From Oscillospiraceae bacterium (lineage in GTDB: Bacteria; Bacillota; Clostridia; Oscillospirales; Acutalibacteraceae), in contig CADBBT010000010.1 of the NCBI GenBank assembly GCA_902792985.1, forward strand, positions 19,666 through 83,665: a stretch of 64,000 nucleotides of DNA, written 5' to 3'. Below the pieces are notes generated by a model, which worked only from the letters and a program-made list of their open reading frames with translations, made no database searches and was not told where the DNA came from. Of the stretch, positions 42,715 through 51,834 are shown piece after piece; positions within the stretch are counted from its first letter, which is position 1; each line of letters begins with the position of its first letter. Made by a program: the position numbers and the translations under genes.

Positions 42715-45700
42715 TTACGGCTGCGTTTCCGACGCCGTGGTCGTTGTTTCTTCAAGAAGCGCTTCGCTCGTCGGCTCTGCGTCTTCGTTCAGTTTCTTTT
42801 TTTCTTTTTTCGTAGTGGGTTCGGTCGGCGGCTCAGTGCTCGGCGGCGCAAAGGCAAGCGCAATGTCGTCCTCCAGGCCGCTGCCGTTAAACGCGTCGCG
42901 ATTGCTCTTCCAGTCCGTCGGCCAGTCTTCCGGCGCGGGATCGATCTTTTTCAGCTTGTCGCAGCCGGAAAACGCCTCGTTTGCAAGGCGGATCGGAGCG
43001 CTGCTTGAAAGCGTCAGACGCTCCAGCGCGGTGCAATTATGGAAGCACTGATATTTCACATCCGCCTTGCCGCCGGTGATGCTTACGCTTTTCAGCCGGC
43101 TGCAGTTCTCAAAGGCGTTGGCGGAAAGCTCAACGGCGTCGTTGATCGTCAGCGACTCAATCCTGCTGTTATAGCGGAACGCTTCGGAGGACACGACCTG
43201 CACCTTTCCGATCGTCGTTTCAAACGGCAGCGTCACGGATGCGCTGTCCTTTGTGAACTGCGTGAGCTCGACCTTGCCTTGATTGTTGAAGGTGTAGCGG
43301 TAGCCGTCGCCCTCGCCGTAGACGCCCGGTTTCACATACTCACTGTGGATATAGCCGCGCCAGCTTTCATCGCCGTCGACCCATTCGCAGATGTAACACC
43401 CGTCCACGAGTTCGGAAAGACGGTTGACCGCCGTGGCGTTGTTCAAGCGCTGATAGCCGTTGCTTGAAGAATTCGGATCGCGGCGCAGCACGACCGATCT
43501 TGTGCTGCCTTTGTTAAAGACAAAAGACGGTTCCGGCACCGGCAGGAAGGAAACCTTTTGCAGCGGATCGGCGGATTCTTCGTTCCAGCTTTCGTCGTTT
43601 TGCGCGTCGAAGGCGTGGATCACAAGCGCGGTGAGCGCGGTTGCTTTTGTGCTTTCCGGCGCAAGTACAACATTTGCGCCGAAATAAACGGGAACGCTCT
43701 CGAAATCTGTTTCGCTCGGCAGCGAAAGCAGCGAAGGATCGAGCCGGGACGGAGCTTTTCCGTGTTCCTTGCGGACCAACTCATAGCTGAATTCGCTCTG
43801 ATTGCCGAGCCCCTTGAAGGCGTTAAGCAGATAGAGCCGCTTTGTAGACACAAACTGTGCGGGCGCTCTGAGCTTGGACTTCAAATCGTCGGAAAGGAAG
43901 GATTTCGACAGCTTTTGCGTTTCGGCGTCATAGATGCGGTAGCCGACCGCCGTGCCTTCCGCGCTCAAAAGCTTCACACCGATCTTTGTCGAATCCAGCT
44001 TGCCCAAAAGGGCGCCGCTGACGTCCGCTTTGATCATATTCGCCTTGCCGCTGTCCGGATCGATGCTGCAAAAGCCCTCATCCACAAACGCAAGCAGCGT
44101 ATCGCCGACGCTTGAAAGATGGCGCTCGTTTTTGCTGTAGACCACATCCGCGTCGTGCAAGCGCTGCGGCTCGCCGCCGTTCAGTTCACCAAGCTTTGTG
44201 AGCACGGGATACTGATAGGTGTCGGTGCCGAGGTTCTGCTTTTTGGAAACGGTGTTGAACACGATGCTCGCTTTTGCAAACGCGACGTCGCCCACCGAAA
44301 GCGTGTTCTGCCCGCCGAGGGAGGAAACAACGCTCACTTGCGTTCCCGCGTCGGTTTTCGTATAGCGGAACAGGCCGAAGGCACCCTTTTGCTGCGGCAG
44401 TTCATCCGTAACAAAGAACACTTCGCTGTCTGTCAGGCTTGCGGAGAGATCGTCTTTTTTCAAACCGTGCAGCCGCTTGGAATAGGATGCGACAGGTTCG
44501 TTCATCACAAAGACCGCGTATCCCGCGCCGTTCAGCAAAAACAGCGTTTCGCGTTTTTTGCCGTCCGGATCGACCCGGCAAAGGCTGTATTGTTTTTTTC
44601 CGTTTTCATCGGTGGAACAGACGGTGTAGTAGATCTTGTCCTTGAGGATGGAAAACTGCGTTGTGCAAGCCTCGTCTTCGCCGGAAAGCAGAGCGGGCTC
44701 TTTTCCGGTCTGCTGTTTAAAAAGGCGGTTGCTTTCGCTGCCGTCCGTCGCGCCGATATAATAATCCACACCGTTGAACGTGCATACGCCCTGCACAAGC
44801 CCCGTGTTTTCGATCTCATATGCCGTGTCGGTCCCAAGAAGGAACGAGATCTCCCGGTCGCTCAGACTCTTTGCCAAAAACGGGAAGGTGCGGAACATCT
44901 CATCGGGGAAAAACGTTGCAAAACAGGCGACAGACAGCACAAGCAGCAGCAGGATAGCTGTGAGCGCGATGGCGGCCTTTTTGCCTTTTGACCAGCGCAA
45001 GCTGCGCAGCTTGACAGACTTTTTCTTTCCCGAAAGCAGATCGAGCGCTTCGGCGAACTCATGGATCGAACGGAAACGGTCCTCCTGGCGGAACTGCGTC
45101 GCTTTGAGGATCACGGTGTTCATTCCGGCGCTGACATTCGGCAGTTCGGGAATTTTTTCACCGTCCTGCGTTCTGCGGCGAAACGCTTTTTCGCGTTCGC
45201 TGTGGGTGATGAACTGCTTGTTCGGGTCCGTGAACGGAAAACGGTTGTTGTTGAGCAACTGATACATCACGATGCCCAGCGAATAGATATCGGCGCGGGA
45301 ATCGCCCTTTTGCGCGTTGAGCACCTCGGGCGCCATATAATTCGGCGTGCCCTTGCGCGACATGGCGGTCAGCGTGCGTTCGAGCTGCTTTGCAACGCCG
45401 AAATCACCGAGCTTGAACGTGCCGTTTTCATCCACAAAGATGTTTTCCGGTTTGATGTCGCGGTGAACGATGTTCTTTTCGGCGCAGGCAGTCAGCGCGG
45501 CGGTCAGATCGCTTGCAAGCTTGAGCACATCCTGCTCGGAAAACGCACGGTCGCACGAATAGGTGTTGAAATCTGTCAAAAGCTCCATGCGGATGAACAG
45601 ATGCCAGCCGATATGGTCGGGGTCCTCCACGATTTTTGAGTCGTCGATGCGCACGATGTTCGGGTGGCCCTTGAGCGATTCCAAAATGTCGATCTCGCGC

Positions 45701-45936
45701 AGAAAGCCGTCAATGATCTCGCGGTAATAGGCCTTGCTCTGCTCCTCGGACATACGCTCGAGATACGCGCTGTTTTTCAGCTCCACATCGTCGCCGGGCA
45801 CGGAGATGACCTTGATCGCCGCCCAGGTGCGCTCGCCGTTTTCTTCCTCTTTATAGCATTTATACACTGTACCGAACGAACCGCGGCCGATTCGTTTTTC
45901 GGTTTTCCAGTCCTGCCATACATCTTCGATTTTCAT
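42715..45936 (-). CDS. Receptor-like Ser/Thr protein kinase with large extracellular domain and LRR_5 repeats
   Basis: This codes for 1073 residues from ATG 45936 (AAAGGACGGGG site). A complete Hanks-type kinase covers about 10-300: G-loop GRGSFG at 17-22, K42 in AAIKV, HRDIKPEN from 158, DFG at 178-180, APE at 202-204. A single TM spans about 320-343. The outside part of about 730 residues lacks PASTA repeats; it looks like a beta-propeller-like domain (GVDYYIGATDGSESNRLFKQ) followed by an SH3-like segment (VDGCYICEWVDGDESWRGYI), BspA-type leucine-rich repeats (AFRYNSRIESLTI; AFENCSRLKSVSI; CFHNCTALERLTL) and a Thr/Glu-rich end. Between PP2C and a 425-aa partner. Confidence 0.92.
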   Translation of the reverse strand: MKIEDVWQDWKTEKRIGRGSFGTVYKCYKEEENGERTWAAIKVISVPGDDVELKNSAYLERMSEEQSKAYYREIIDGFLREIDILESLKGHPNIVRIDDSKIVEDPDHIGWHLFIRMELLTDFNTYSCDRAFSEQDVLKLASDLTAALTACAEKNIVHRDIKPENIFVDENGTFKLGDFGVAKQLERTLTAMSRKGTPNYMAPEVLNAQKGDSRADIYSLGIVMYQLLNNNRFPFTDPNKQFITHSEREKAFRRRTQDGEKIPELPNVSAGMNTVILKATQFRQEDRFRSIHEFAEALDLLSGKKKSVKLRSLRWSKGKKAAIALTAILLLLVLSVACFATFFPDEMFRTFPFLAKSLSDREISFLLGTDTAYEIENTGLVQGVCTFNGVDYYIGATDGSESNRLFKQQTGKEPALLSGEDEACTTQFSILKDKIYYTVCSTDENGKKQYSLCRVDPDGKKRETLFLLNGAGYAVFVMNEPVASYSKRLHGLKKDDLSASLTDSEVFFVTDELPQQKGAFGLFRYTKTDAGTQVSVVSSLGGQNTLSVGDVAFAKASIVFNTVSKKQNLGTDTYQYPVLTKLGELNGGEPQRLHDADVVYSKNERHLSSVGDTLLAFVDEGFCSIDPDSGKANMIKADVSGALLGKLDSTKIGVKLLSAEGTAVGYRIYDAETQKLSKSFLSDDLKSKLRAPAQFVSTKRLYLLNAFKGLGNQSEFSYELVRKEHGKAPSRLDPSLLSLPSETDFESVPVYFGANVVLAPESTKATALTALVIHAFDAQNDESWNEESADPLQKVSFLPVPEPSFVFNKGSTRSVVLRRDPNSSSNGYQRLNNATAVNRLSELVDGCYICEWVDGDESWRGYIHSEYVKPGVYGEGDGYRYTFNNQGKVELTQFTKDSASVTLPFETTIGKVQVVSSEAFRYNSRIESLTINDAVELSANAFENCSRLKSVSITGGKADVKYQCFHNCTALERLTLSSSAPIRLANEAFSGCDKLKKIDPAPEDWPTDWKSNRDAFNGSGLEDDIALAFAPPSTEPPTEPTTKKEKKKLNEDAEPTSEALLEETTTTASETQP

Positions 45937-45950
45937 TGCTTCCCCGTCCT

Positions 45951-46655
45951 TTATGAAAGATGAATCAGAATGATGCTGAGATTGTCTTTGCCCCCGCGCT
46001 GCAGCGCCGTTTCGCACAGCGCCTTTGCCGCATCGGCCGCAGTGTTCATGATGATGTGCTTTCCGATCTCCGGCTCTGTGAGCAGGTCGGTCAGTCCGTC
46101 GCTGCAAAGCAGCAGCGTGCTGCCCTTTTTCAGCGGAAATGTGCCGAAGTGCGGCTCGATGAGGATCTCCTTCGGTTCGATGCCGAGATGCTGGGTCAGC
46201 GCGCGGCGCCCTGCAAAAGCTGTTGTGGTATGATCCTTGGAAAGGCGGTACATATCAAGCGTATCAATGAGATAGACGCGGCTGTCGCCGATGTTGCAAT
46301 ACTCGCCCTCCTCGCCGCAAAGGCGCACCATCGCGGCGGTGGAGCCCATGGCACGGATCTCGTTTTCGCGCATAAAAGCGCAGATTCTTTCGTTCATTGC
46401 GCCGCACAGCGTATCCCACGGTGCAGAAAGCGGCAACTGTAACAGCGTGTTTGCCGCAAGGAGCGACGCTTCTTTGCCGCACTCCTCGCCGCCCATGCCG
46501 TCGAACACGGCAAAAAAGCTCGTTTGCGCCGTATCTCCGGCAGCAAAAACTTCAAAATCGTCCTCATTGACAACTGTGTCGCGCAAAAACAGCGTATCCT
46601 GGTTTTCAGCGCGGATTTTTCCGCGATTTGTGATCGCAGCGAACTCAAAATTCAA
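45951..46655 (-). CDS. PP2C-family Ser/Thr phosphatase
   Basis: This codes for 234 residues. TTG 46655 is chosen: AGGGGAG stands 6 nt before it, whereas ATG 46688 falls at the predicted transcription start. Motifs: TNRGKIRAENQD, FFAVFDGMGGEECG (metal DG), CNIGDSRVYLI, LCSDGLTDLL and GGKDNLSIILI. Such enzymes remove phosphate from Ser/Thr residues and reverse the neighbouring kinase (prkC-prpC type pairing). Gap to the kinase is 14 nt. Confidence 0.93.
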   Translation of the reverse strand: MNFEFAAITNRGKIRAENQDTLFLRDTVVNEDDFEVFAAGDTAQTSFFAVFDGMGGEECGKEASLLAANTLLQLPLSAPWDTLCGAMNERICAFMRENEIRAMGSTAAMVRLCGEEGEYCNIGDSRVYLIDTLDMYRLSKDHTTTAFAGRRALTQHLGIEPKEILIEPHFGTFPLKKGSTLLLCSDGLTDLLTEPEIGKHIIMNTAADAAKALCETALQRGGKDNLSIILIHLS

Positions 46656-46697
46656 GGCGCTCTCCCCTGTTTCAAAAAAATATATCATCTTAAAAGG

Positions 46698-46726
46698 ATT
46701 ATAACAAAGACGGACAAAGAACACAA
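46698..46726 (-). promoter_or_regulatory. Promoter of the PP2C-kinase operon
   Basis: Minus strand TTGTGT, a 17-nt spacer and TATAAT. The expected transcription start (about 46690) is close to ATG 46688 and supports the downstream TTG as translation start. Confidence 0.7.
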
Positions 46727-46744
46727 GAGCTTTGCATAAGAATA

Positions 46745-46773
46745 TTGACTTTTTCAGCAAAAAATGATATAAT
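46745..46773 (+). promoter_or_regulatory. Promoter of the Mbeg1-like gene
   Basis: TTGACT at 46745-46750, a 17-nt spacer and TATAAT at 46768-46773. It is back to back with the PP2C-kinase promoter. Confidence 0.78.
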
Positions 46774-46846
46774 AATGAATAAGATTTAAACACAAATAAC
46801 AGGTGGCTGTTGACCGTCTGTTACACTGCAGAAAGGAGTAACTATT

Positions 46847-48019
46847 ATGCCGGGAATCTCCGAATACATTGAGCAATTCGGCGCGATCTCTTTCAGCGAG
46901 CGTCCGTTTACTTCTGCGGACAATCTGACCTTTTGCGAATTATCCTACCTCGACATCGAGCATGTGGTCTCCCCTTCGTTTGACGATGAACCGCTGCCGC
47001 TTTCCAAAGTCTGCAACGATCTGTTTGCCCTGCACGGCTATGAGCACAAGCCGCTGGGTCTGGTGCTGCCGAGCAATCCGAGCGAGGATTCGATGCGCAT
47101 GGCGATCCAGAAACGCTTTTCCGAAGTGAAGATCTGGGCGGTGCAAACGGCATATGAGCGCTCCCCGGCGCTGCAGTTTGCGGCAATGACATTTTTGCTG
47201 CCCACGGGCGACGCGGTCGTCACCTTCCGCGGCACCGACGACACCCTTGCGGGCTGGATCGAGGACCTCAATCTGTTTTTGCAGGACAGCATCCCCTCAC
47301 GCGCACTGGCCTGCGCTTATCTGAAAGAAGTCGCGTCGCGCACCGACGGCGGCATCTATCTTTGCGGCCATTCCAAAGGCGGCCATCTCGCGCTCTACAG
47401 CGCGGTCAAGGCCGACGAAGCGCTGCGTGCGCGCATCAAAGGCGTTTATAACAACGAGGGGCCGGGCTTTTTGAACTACGATCTGTTCAAGACCGCGGCA
47501 TACCGCGAGCTTTTGCCGCGCTATCACCACTATGTGCCCTATGCGTCCTTCATCGGGATGATGCTCGCGCACGACTACGATTATTCCGCCGTGTTCAGCA
47601 CCAAGCACCTCGGCCCGTTCCAGCATGACATGGCCTCCTGGCAGATCGTCAACGGCGCTGTCATCACGCGCCCGGACGTGAACGAGCTTGCCAAGATCAC
47701 GGACATCGTGTTTTCTGAATTTCCGCACAGCGTCAGCGAAAAGCAGCGCCGGATCCTTGCCGAAACGGCGGACAAGCTCTCTTCCGCAACAAAAGAAGAG
47801 CTGCTCATCGGCATTGTGAAACATTTTCCGCGCGAGGTGTTTTCCACCTATCACAACTGGTTCACGTTCCCGAAGGAAAAACGGCGCGAATTCCACGCGG
47901 CGTTCAAGGCGTTCCCCGACATTGTGAAGCACGCGGTCAAAAACATCAAAGAAGACTCCATCCCCGCCGCCGCAAAGAGCGCAGGCGTGCTTTTGCGCAA
48001 AGTGACGGCGCGCGTATAA
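46847..48019 (+). CDS. Mbeg1-like (DUF2974) alpha/beta hydrolase
   Basis: This codes for 390 residues with AAAGGAG before ATG 46847. The family pattern: DNLTFCELSYLD at the N-terminus, VTFRGTDDTLAGWIEDLNL, the nucleophile elbow LCGHSKGGHLALY (Ser), VYNNEGPGF and a C-terminal helical part. Family members are lipase-like; no substrate is proven. No signal peptide. It is divergent from the PP2C-kinase operon and followed 13 nt later by a secreted phosphoesterase gene. Confidence 0.85.
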   Translation: MPGISEYIEQFGAISFSERPFTSADNLTFCELSYLDIEHVVSPSFDDEPLPLSKVCNDLFALHGYEHKPLGLVLPSNPSEDSMRMAIQKRFSEVKIWAVQTAYERSPALQFAAMTFLLPTGDAVVTFRGTDDTLAGWIEDLNLFLQDSIPSRALACAYLKEVASRTDGGIYLCGHSKGGHLALYSAVKADEALRARIKGVYNNEGPGFLNYDLFKTAAYRELLPRYHHYVPYASFIGMMLAHDYDYSAVFSTKHLGPFQHDMASWQIVNGAVITRPDVNELAKITDIVFSEFPHSVSEKQRRILAETADKLSSATKEELLIGIVKHFPREVFSTYHNWFTFPKEKRREFHAAFKAFPDIVKHAVKNIKEDSIPAAAKSAGVLLRKVTARV

Positions 48020-48032
48020 GCGAGGTTCTCCT

Positions 48033-49634
48033 ATGAAGAAAACGATCTCACTTCTGCTTTGTTTTGCGCTTTTGCTCGGCAGTCTCTGCATTTCGTCCTT
48101 TGCGTCAAACAAAAATACGCGCGGTTTTTGCGCTTATGTTGCAACGGACATCCACCATTCCGTGGTGGACAGTGTGCCGGTGGTTGACGGAAAAAAAGTC
48201 TACTATGACAATCTCGGTCTGACGCCGACGCTCGCGCCGATGCTGCTTGACGAGCTGCTGCTTCAAACGTCCCGCAGCGACGCGGACTATCTCTTTTTGA
48301 CCGGCGACCTCGCGGACATTCCCGACAAAGCGCAGGCCAAGGCCGTTGCAAAAAAGCTGGTACAGTTTGAAAAAAGCAGCGGCAAAACCGTCTTTGTCAT
48401 CAACGGCAACCACGACATCGATCACGAGCGCGTAAACAGCGACGGCATGACGCGAAAGGCGTTCAAAAAGATCTACAAAAACCTCGGCTACAGCGAAGCG
48501 CTCTGTGTGGACAGCGCCACCTGCTCGTATACGGCCGAGCTGAAAAACGGCTGGCGGCTGCTCGCCATTGACGCGCTCGATATTCCCGGCGACGGAGGCG
48601 CAACCATCACGCCCGCGCTCGAACGCTGGATCCGCACGCAGGCCGACAAAGCGAAGAAAGACGGAAAACGGCTTGTGGCGCTCATGCATCACCCGCTGAT
48701 GGAGCATTTTACGCTGATGAAAAAACTGCTGCCCATCTTTGTGGTCTCCAACAGCGAGCAGGCGTGCCGCCTGTTTGACGAATGCGGCATCGAAACCGTT
48801 TTCACCGGACATTTTCATCAAAACGACATTGCGGTCTATCACGGCAGCGGCGATGTCTATGACATTGAGACGACCTCGCTTTCCTGCTATCCGAACGCCT
48901 ATCGCGCGGTACGCTTTTCCGAAGACCGGCTAAAGATCTCAACGATCCCCATTGAAAAGATCGACACTTCAAAGCTGCCCAAGGGCTACACCAAGGCGCA
49001 GCGCAAGCAGATCGAAAGCGACCTTTCCGGCTATGCGTATGACTGTTTGAAAAAAGACAGTGTAAGCAAGGTGCATTCCTATCTCAGCGCGCAAAAGGTC
49101 GGCGGCATGCTCGGCATTTCGAACCCCGCGCTGCTGCGCGTGCTCGACAGGTTCCTTTCCGCAGTTGCAAAGGATTTTGAACGCCCGCTCTACGGCAAGG
49201 GAGAGACGATCGAACGCTTTGCCAGACGCGCAGGGCTCATTCTTCCGAAAACCGATTACGCAACGCTCGATGACGCCGCTGCCGCCTTCATTGCCGCCGT
49301 TCTTTCCGGCGACGAAAACTTTGACACAAGCTCTCCCCTGTTCCGGGTTGCGCTGATCGGCGCTGTGGCAATTCTGCACCACGAGCTGCTGAAAACGCCG
49401 GATCCCCTTGCGCTGACAAGCGCACTCACCAAAGGGTATGACGCGTGCATTGACGCGGTGCAGACCAGTGCACCGTTGAAAGCATTTTTACGCTTTGAGG
49501 AAACAGTGCGCGCCCGGCTCGGCACAGAGCCGCTGCCGGATCTTCTGCTCAACCGGCTCGAGCCGCTGTTTGTGGGACTGACGATGGACAAGGCGCCGGC
49601 GGATAGCAACGTCAGCCTGACGCTTGCCGGATAA
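48033..49634 (+). CDS. Secreted metallophosphoesterase
   Basis: This codes for 533 residues with GCGAGG upstream and a signal peptide (KKTISLLLCFALLLGSLCISSFA in part). Metallophosphoesterase motifs: ATDIHHS, LTGDLADI, INGNHDIDHER, ALMHHPLM and TGHFHQND, all metal ligands kept. Residues about 290-533 form a helical C-terminal domain of no known family. The substrate is unknown, though family relatives cleave nucleotides or sugar phosphates. Only about 13 nt separates it from the Mbeg1-like gene. Confidence 0.88.
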   Translation: MKKTISLLLCFALLLGSLCISSFASNKNTRGFCAYVATDIHHSVVDSVPVVDGKKVYYDNLGLTPTLAPMLLDELLLQTSRSDADYLFLTGDLADIPDKAQAKAVAKKLVQFEKSSGKTVFVINGNHDIDHERVNSDGMTRKAFKKIYKNLGYSEALCVDSATCSYTAELKNGWRLLAIDALDIPGDGGATITPALERWIRTQADKAKKDGKRLVALMHHPLMEHFTLMKKLLPIFVVSNSEQACRLFDECGIETVFTGHFHQNDIAVYHGSGDVYDIETTSLSCYPNAYRAVRFSEDRLKISTIPIEKIDTSKLPKGYTKAQRKQIESDLSGYAYDCLKKDSVSKVHSYLSAQKVGGMLGISNPALLRVLDRFLSAVAKDFERPLYGKGETIERFARRAGLILPKTDYATLDDAAAAFIAAVLSGDENFDTSSPLFRVALIGAVAILHHELLKTPDPLALTSALTKGYDACIDAVQTSAPLKAFLRFEETVRARLGTEPLPDLLLNRLEPLFVGLTMDKAPADSNVSLTLAG

Positions 49635-49660
49635 ATCAACAGCATCGCTGCGGCAAACAC

Positions 49661-49769
49661 GCGGCGGGACGCCTCGCGCAACGCGCGAGGCGCAGAGAAG
49701 GCGGATTCCGAAATTCGGAATCCGCCTTCACTGCTGCGCAGGGCACTGCGTGCCCTGCGGTCCCGCCGC
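49661..49769. repeat. Nested palindromic element E2 (outer stem plus three arms)
   Basis: The outer stem GCGGCGGGAC at 49661-49670 pairs with GTCCCGCCGC at 49760-49769. Arm A (49671-49691) is GCCTCGCGC, AAC, GCGCGAGGC; arm B (49698-49728) pairs 15 bases around a single A; arm C (49737-49759) is CGCAGGGCA, CTGCG, TGCCCTGCG. Arms A and C touch the outer stem without a gap. It lies between converging genes. Confidence 0.85.
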
Positions 49770-49800
49770 TGCGTAAACCGCAAAGCGGACGTAAAAACCG

Positions 49801-51420
49801 TTATTTTACCGCGCGCACCAGCGACTGGAACGCTTCGGTCATCGTTGAACCGACCGTGGGACTGACCGCGTTGATCTCCTCGTTTTCGGTGAGCATCGAA
49901 CGGTAGTCGTTGTCGCACAGGATATAGCCGACCTGATCGTTGCAAAGCCCGAAACAGATCAGACGCTCGGCGCCGCTTGTCTCGGCCCATGGCGCGTAAT
50001 CCCAGCTTTTTCCGGTCCAGCTGTCGGCGGCATCGACTGCGCCGCCCCAAAGGATGGCGGGATCGATCTCACCCGGCACAAGCGCCACGCCGAGCGTTCC
50101 GCCAAGCTCCATATAGCCGAGCTCTGTGACCACCACATAGCCCAGCCCCTTGCGGCACATCACGCTGCCAAGCAGCGATTCGCGGCCGGCAATGATGTGG
50201 ATCGGGTTCGACACAGGCAGCACGACCTCGGAAAAGGCAAGGTTCAGCAGCGGCGGCAGGGCCGTTTCCTCGCTGATGGAGGCGAGCTTTTTGCCCAGCG
50301 TTTCGCCCATCGCGACCGCGCGCGCGTTCTCTTCGCCGTTTTCGTCATAAGTGAAGGTCTCTCCGTGGCTGGAAATGGCGAGCTCTGCGCCCTGAATGAA
50401 CACAAAGTCCGCGCCGGCGTGCTCGTTGACGTAGCTTTCCACATAATGCGGATAATCCGCGGAAAGCACGCCGCTTGTGGAACCGATCGTCACGGGGTGG
50501 ATGCACGTTTGCCCGACCCAGATCTCTTTTGCGCTCTCATTGTCCGGCACAAAGCGCAAACGGTGGAACAGCCCGTCGAATGCCTGTGGGTCACGCTTGT
50601 CGCAGATGTGCTCGCTGATGTCAACATTGCCGTAGGAGAGCGTGCCCGGGCGCATGGATTTCACCGCTTCGATGACCGAGTTTGTCACAGCCATGTACAG
50701 CGTTTCCATGAATTTCGGGTTGCGGCCGACCACAAGATCCTTGCCGCCGAAAAGAATGGAAGCCGGATTTTTAAAGATCGCGGGCACGATCGGCGCGCCG
50801 AGGCCGAGTGTGTCGATCACCGAATGCTGGTGCAGCGCCGCCACGTTGATCGAATCGATGCCCTGCTCTTTCGCAAATTCCGCAAGGCGCGCGCGGATCT
50901 CGATCACGTCGCCGCGCGTCAGACCGAAGCCGTCAATGGACGAATAGGTGACCGTCGTCGTGCCGTCGGAAAGCGCGAACGTGTTGACGCCCTGATCGTC
51001 AAGCACTTTTTCGGGCACATTGCCCTTCATCGCGGCAAGCGCGCCGGCGATGTAATAATCGCCGCTGAGCGGGTTGATCCCGTCAAGGAACGACGCTTTG
51101 GAAAAGCCCATGCGCCACTGCGCGCCTTCGGCGGGTGCGGCGTCAAAGCGTGCTTTGCCCGGATAAAACTGCTGCGGCTCATAGTTGCAGAGCTGTTCGA
51201 TCTTGCCGACCCAGTTTTTGCCGGGGATGATCGTGTTCAGCACGGCGCCGAGGCCGACGATCAGACTGTCCACCGCCTGATAAAAACGGTGCTCCACGGT
51301 TTCTTTAAAAGAAAAGTTGGTCTGCACCTTTTCGCCGAGCGCCGAGACCGGCAGCGAAAACGCGGAAAACGTGAGACACAGCGCCAGCAGCAGCGCCAAA
51401 AACTTTCTTCCTTTTTTCAT
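49801..51420 (-). CDS. Secreted neutral ceramidase-like protein
   Basis: This codes for 539 residues from ATG 51420 (GGAG site, 9-nt gap), with a signal peptide (KKGRKFLALLLALCLTFSAFSL in part). It resembles neutral/alkaline ceramidase-like proteins: MGFSKASFLDGINPLSGDYY early, VAALHQHSVIDTLG in the place of the usual NTHTHSGP zinc motif, QTCIHPVTIG, FVFIQGAELAIS (usual xQGxxGD), and VTELGYMELGGTLG. The motif match is imperfect, so hydrolysis of ceramide is not certain; it may act on another N-acyl lipid. It converges on the phosphoesterase with E2 in between. Confidence 0.65.
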   Translation of the reverse strand: MKKGRKFLALLLALCLTFSAFSLPVSALGEKVQTNFSFKETVEHRFYQAVDSLIVGLGAVLNTIIPGKNWVGKIEQLCNYEPQQFYPGKARFDAAPAEGAQWRMGFSKASFLDGINPLSGDYYIAGALAAMKGNVPEKVLDDQGVNTFALSDGTTTVTYSSIDGFGLTRGDVIEIRARLAEFAKEQGIDSINVAALHQHSVIDTLGLGAPIVPAIFKNPASILFGGKDLVVGRNPKFMETLYMAVTNSVIEAVKSMRPGTLSYGNVDISEHICDKRDPQAFDGLFHRLRFVPDNESAKEIWVGQTCIHPVTIGSTSGVLSADYPHYVESYVNEHAGADFVFIQGAELAISSHGETFTYDENGEENARAVAMGETLGKKLASISEETALPPLLNLAFSEVVLPVSNPIHIIAGRESLLGSVMCRKGLGYVVVTELGYMELGGTLGVALVPGEIDPAILWGGAVDAADSWTGKSWDYAPWAETSGAERLICFGLCNDQVGYILCDNDYRSMLTENEEINAVSPTVGSTMTEAFQSLVRAVK

Positions 51421-51519
51421 ATTCAAAAGCTCCTTTCAACGGTCTTTTTGTTCATTATAAATCTTTGCTCTTCAAAAAGCAATTTCAAAATTGTGAACAA
51501 CGATTTTTTTCAAAAAGCC

Positions 51520-51548
51520 TTGCATTCGCCGTTCATTTGTGCTAAACT
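51520..51548 (+). promoter_or_regulatory. Promoter of the T-box/pheST unit
   Basis: TTGCAT at 51520-51525, a 17-nt spacer and TAAACT at 51543-51548. Confidence 0.65.
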
Positions 51549-51555
51549 ATGAAAG

Positions 51556-51808
51556 ATAACGCGATGAAAAAGAGAGTAAGTCCGACGGGTGCCCAGAGAG
51601 AAGCGGTCCAGGCTGCAAGCCGCTTTGCACGAGAGACGACCGAAGTTCACTTTGGAGCGGCACGGCTGAACCCGAGTAGGCTGTGACGAATCATCCCCGT
51701 TAACGGATGCAGAAGTGTTTGCTTCCAGAAAGCAAAAATAAGGGTGGTACCGCGGAATTTTGTTAAGTTTCGTCCCTTTGGCAAGAAGTCAAAGGGCGTT
51801 TTCTTTTT
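51556..51808 (+). promoter_or_regulatory. T-box leader (Phe) controlling pheST
   Basis: The conserved T-box AGGGTGGTACCGCGG is at 51741-51755, after an AGAGAG-type stem I start near 51568. The likely specifier codon is TTC (Phe) at 51646-51648. The terminator hairpin CGTCCCTTTG with CAAAGGGCG plus TTTTCTTTTTT ends at about 51808. Uncharged tRNA-Phe would stabilise the antiterminator and let transcription enter pheS. Confidence 0.93.
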
Positions 51809-51834
51809 TAAGAAGAATTGAAAGGATTGATCGT

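Noticed and set aside
46656-46793. Longer N-terminus for the PP2C phosphatase
   Set aside because: The extension is hydrophobic and overlaps the promoter; the ribosome site and family start point to TTG 46655.
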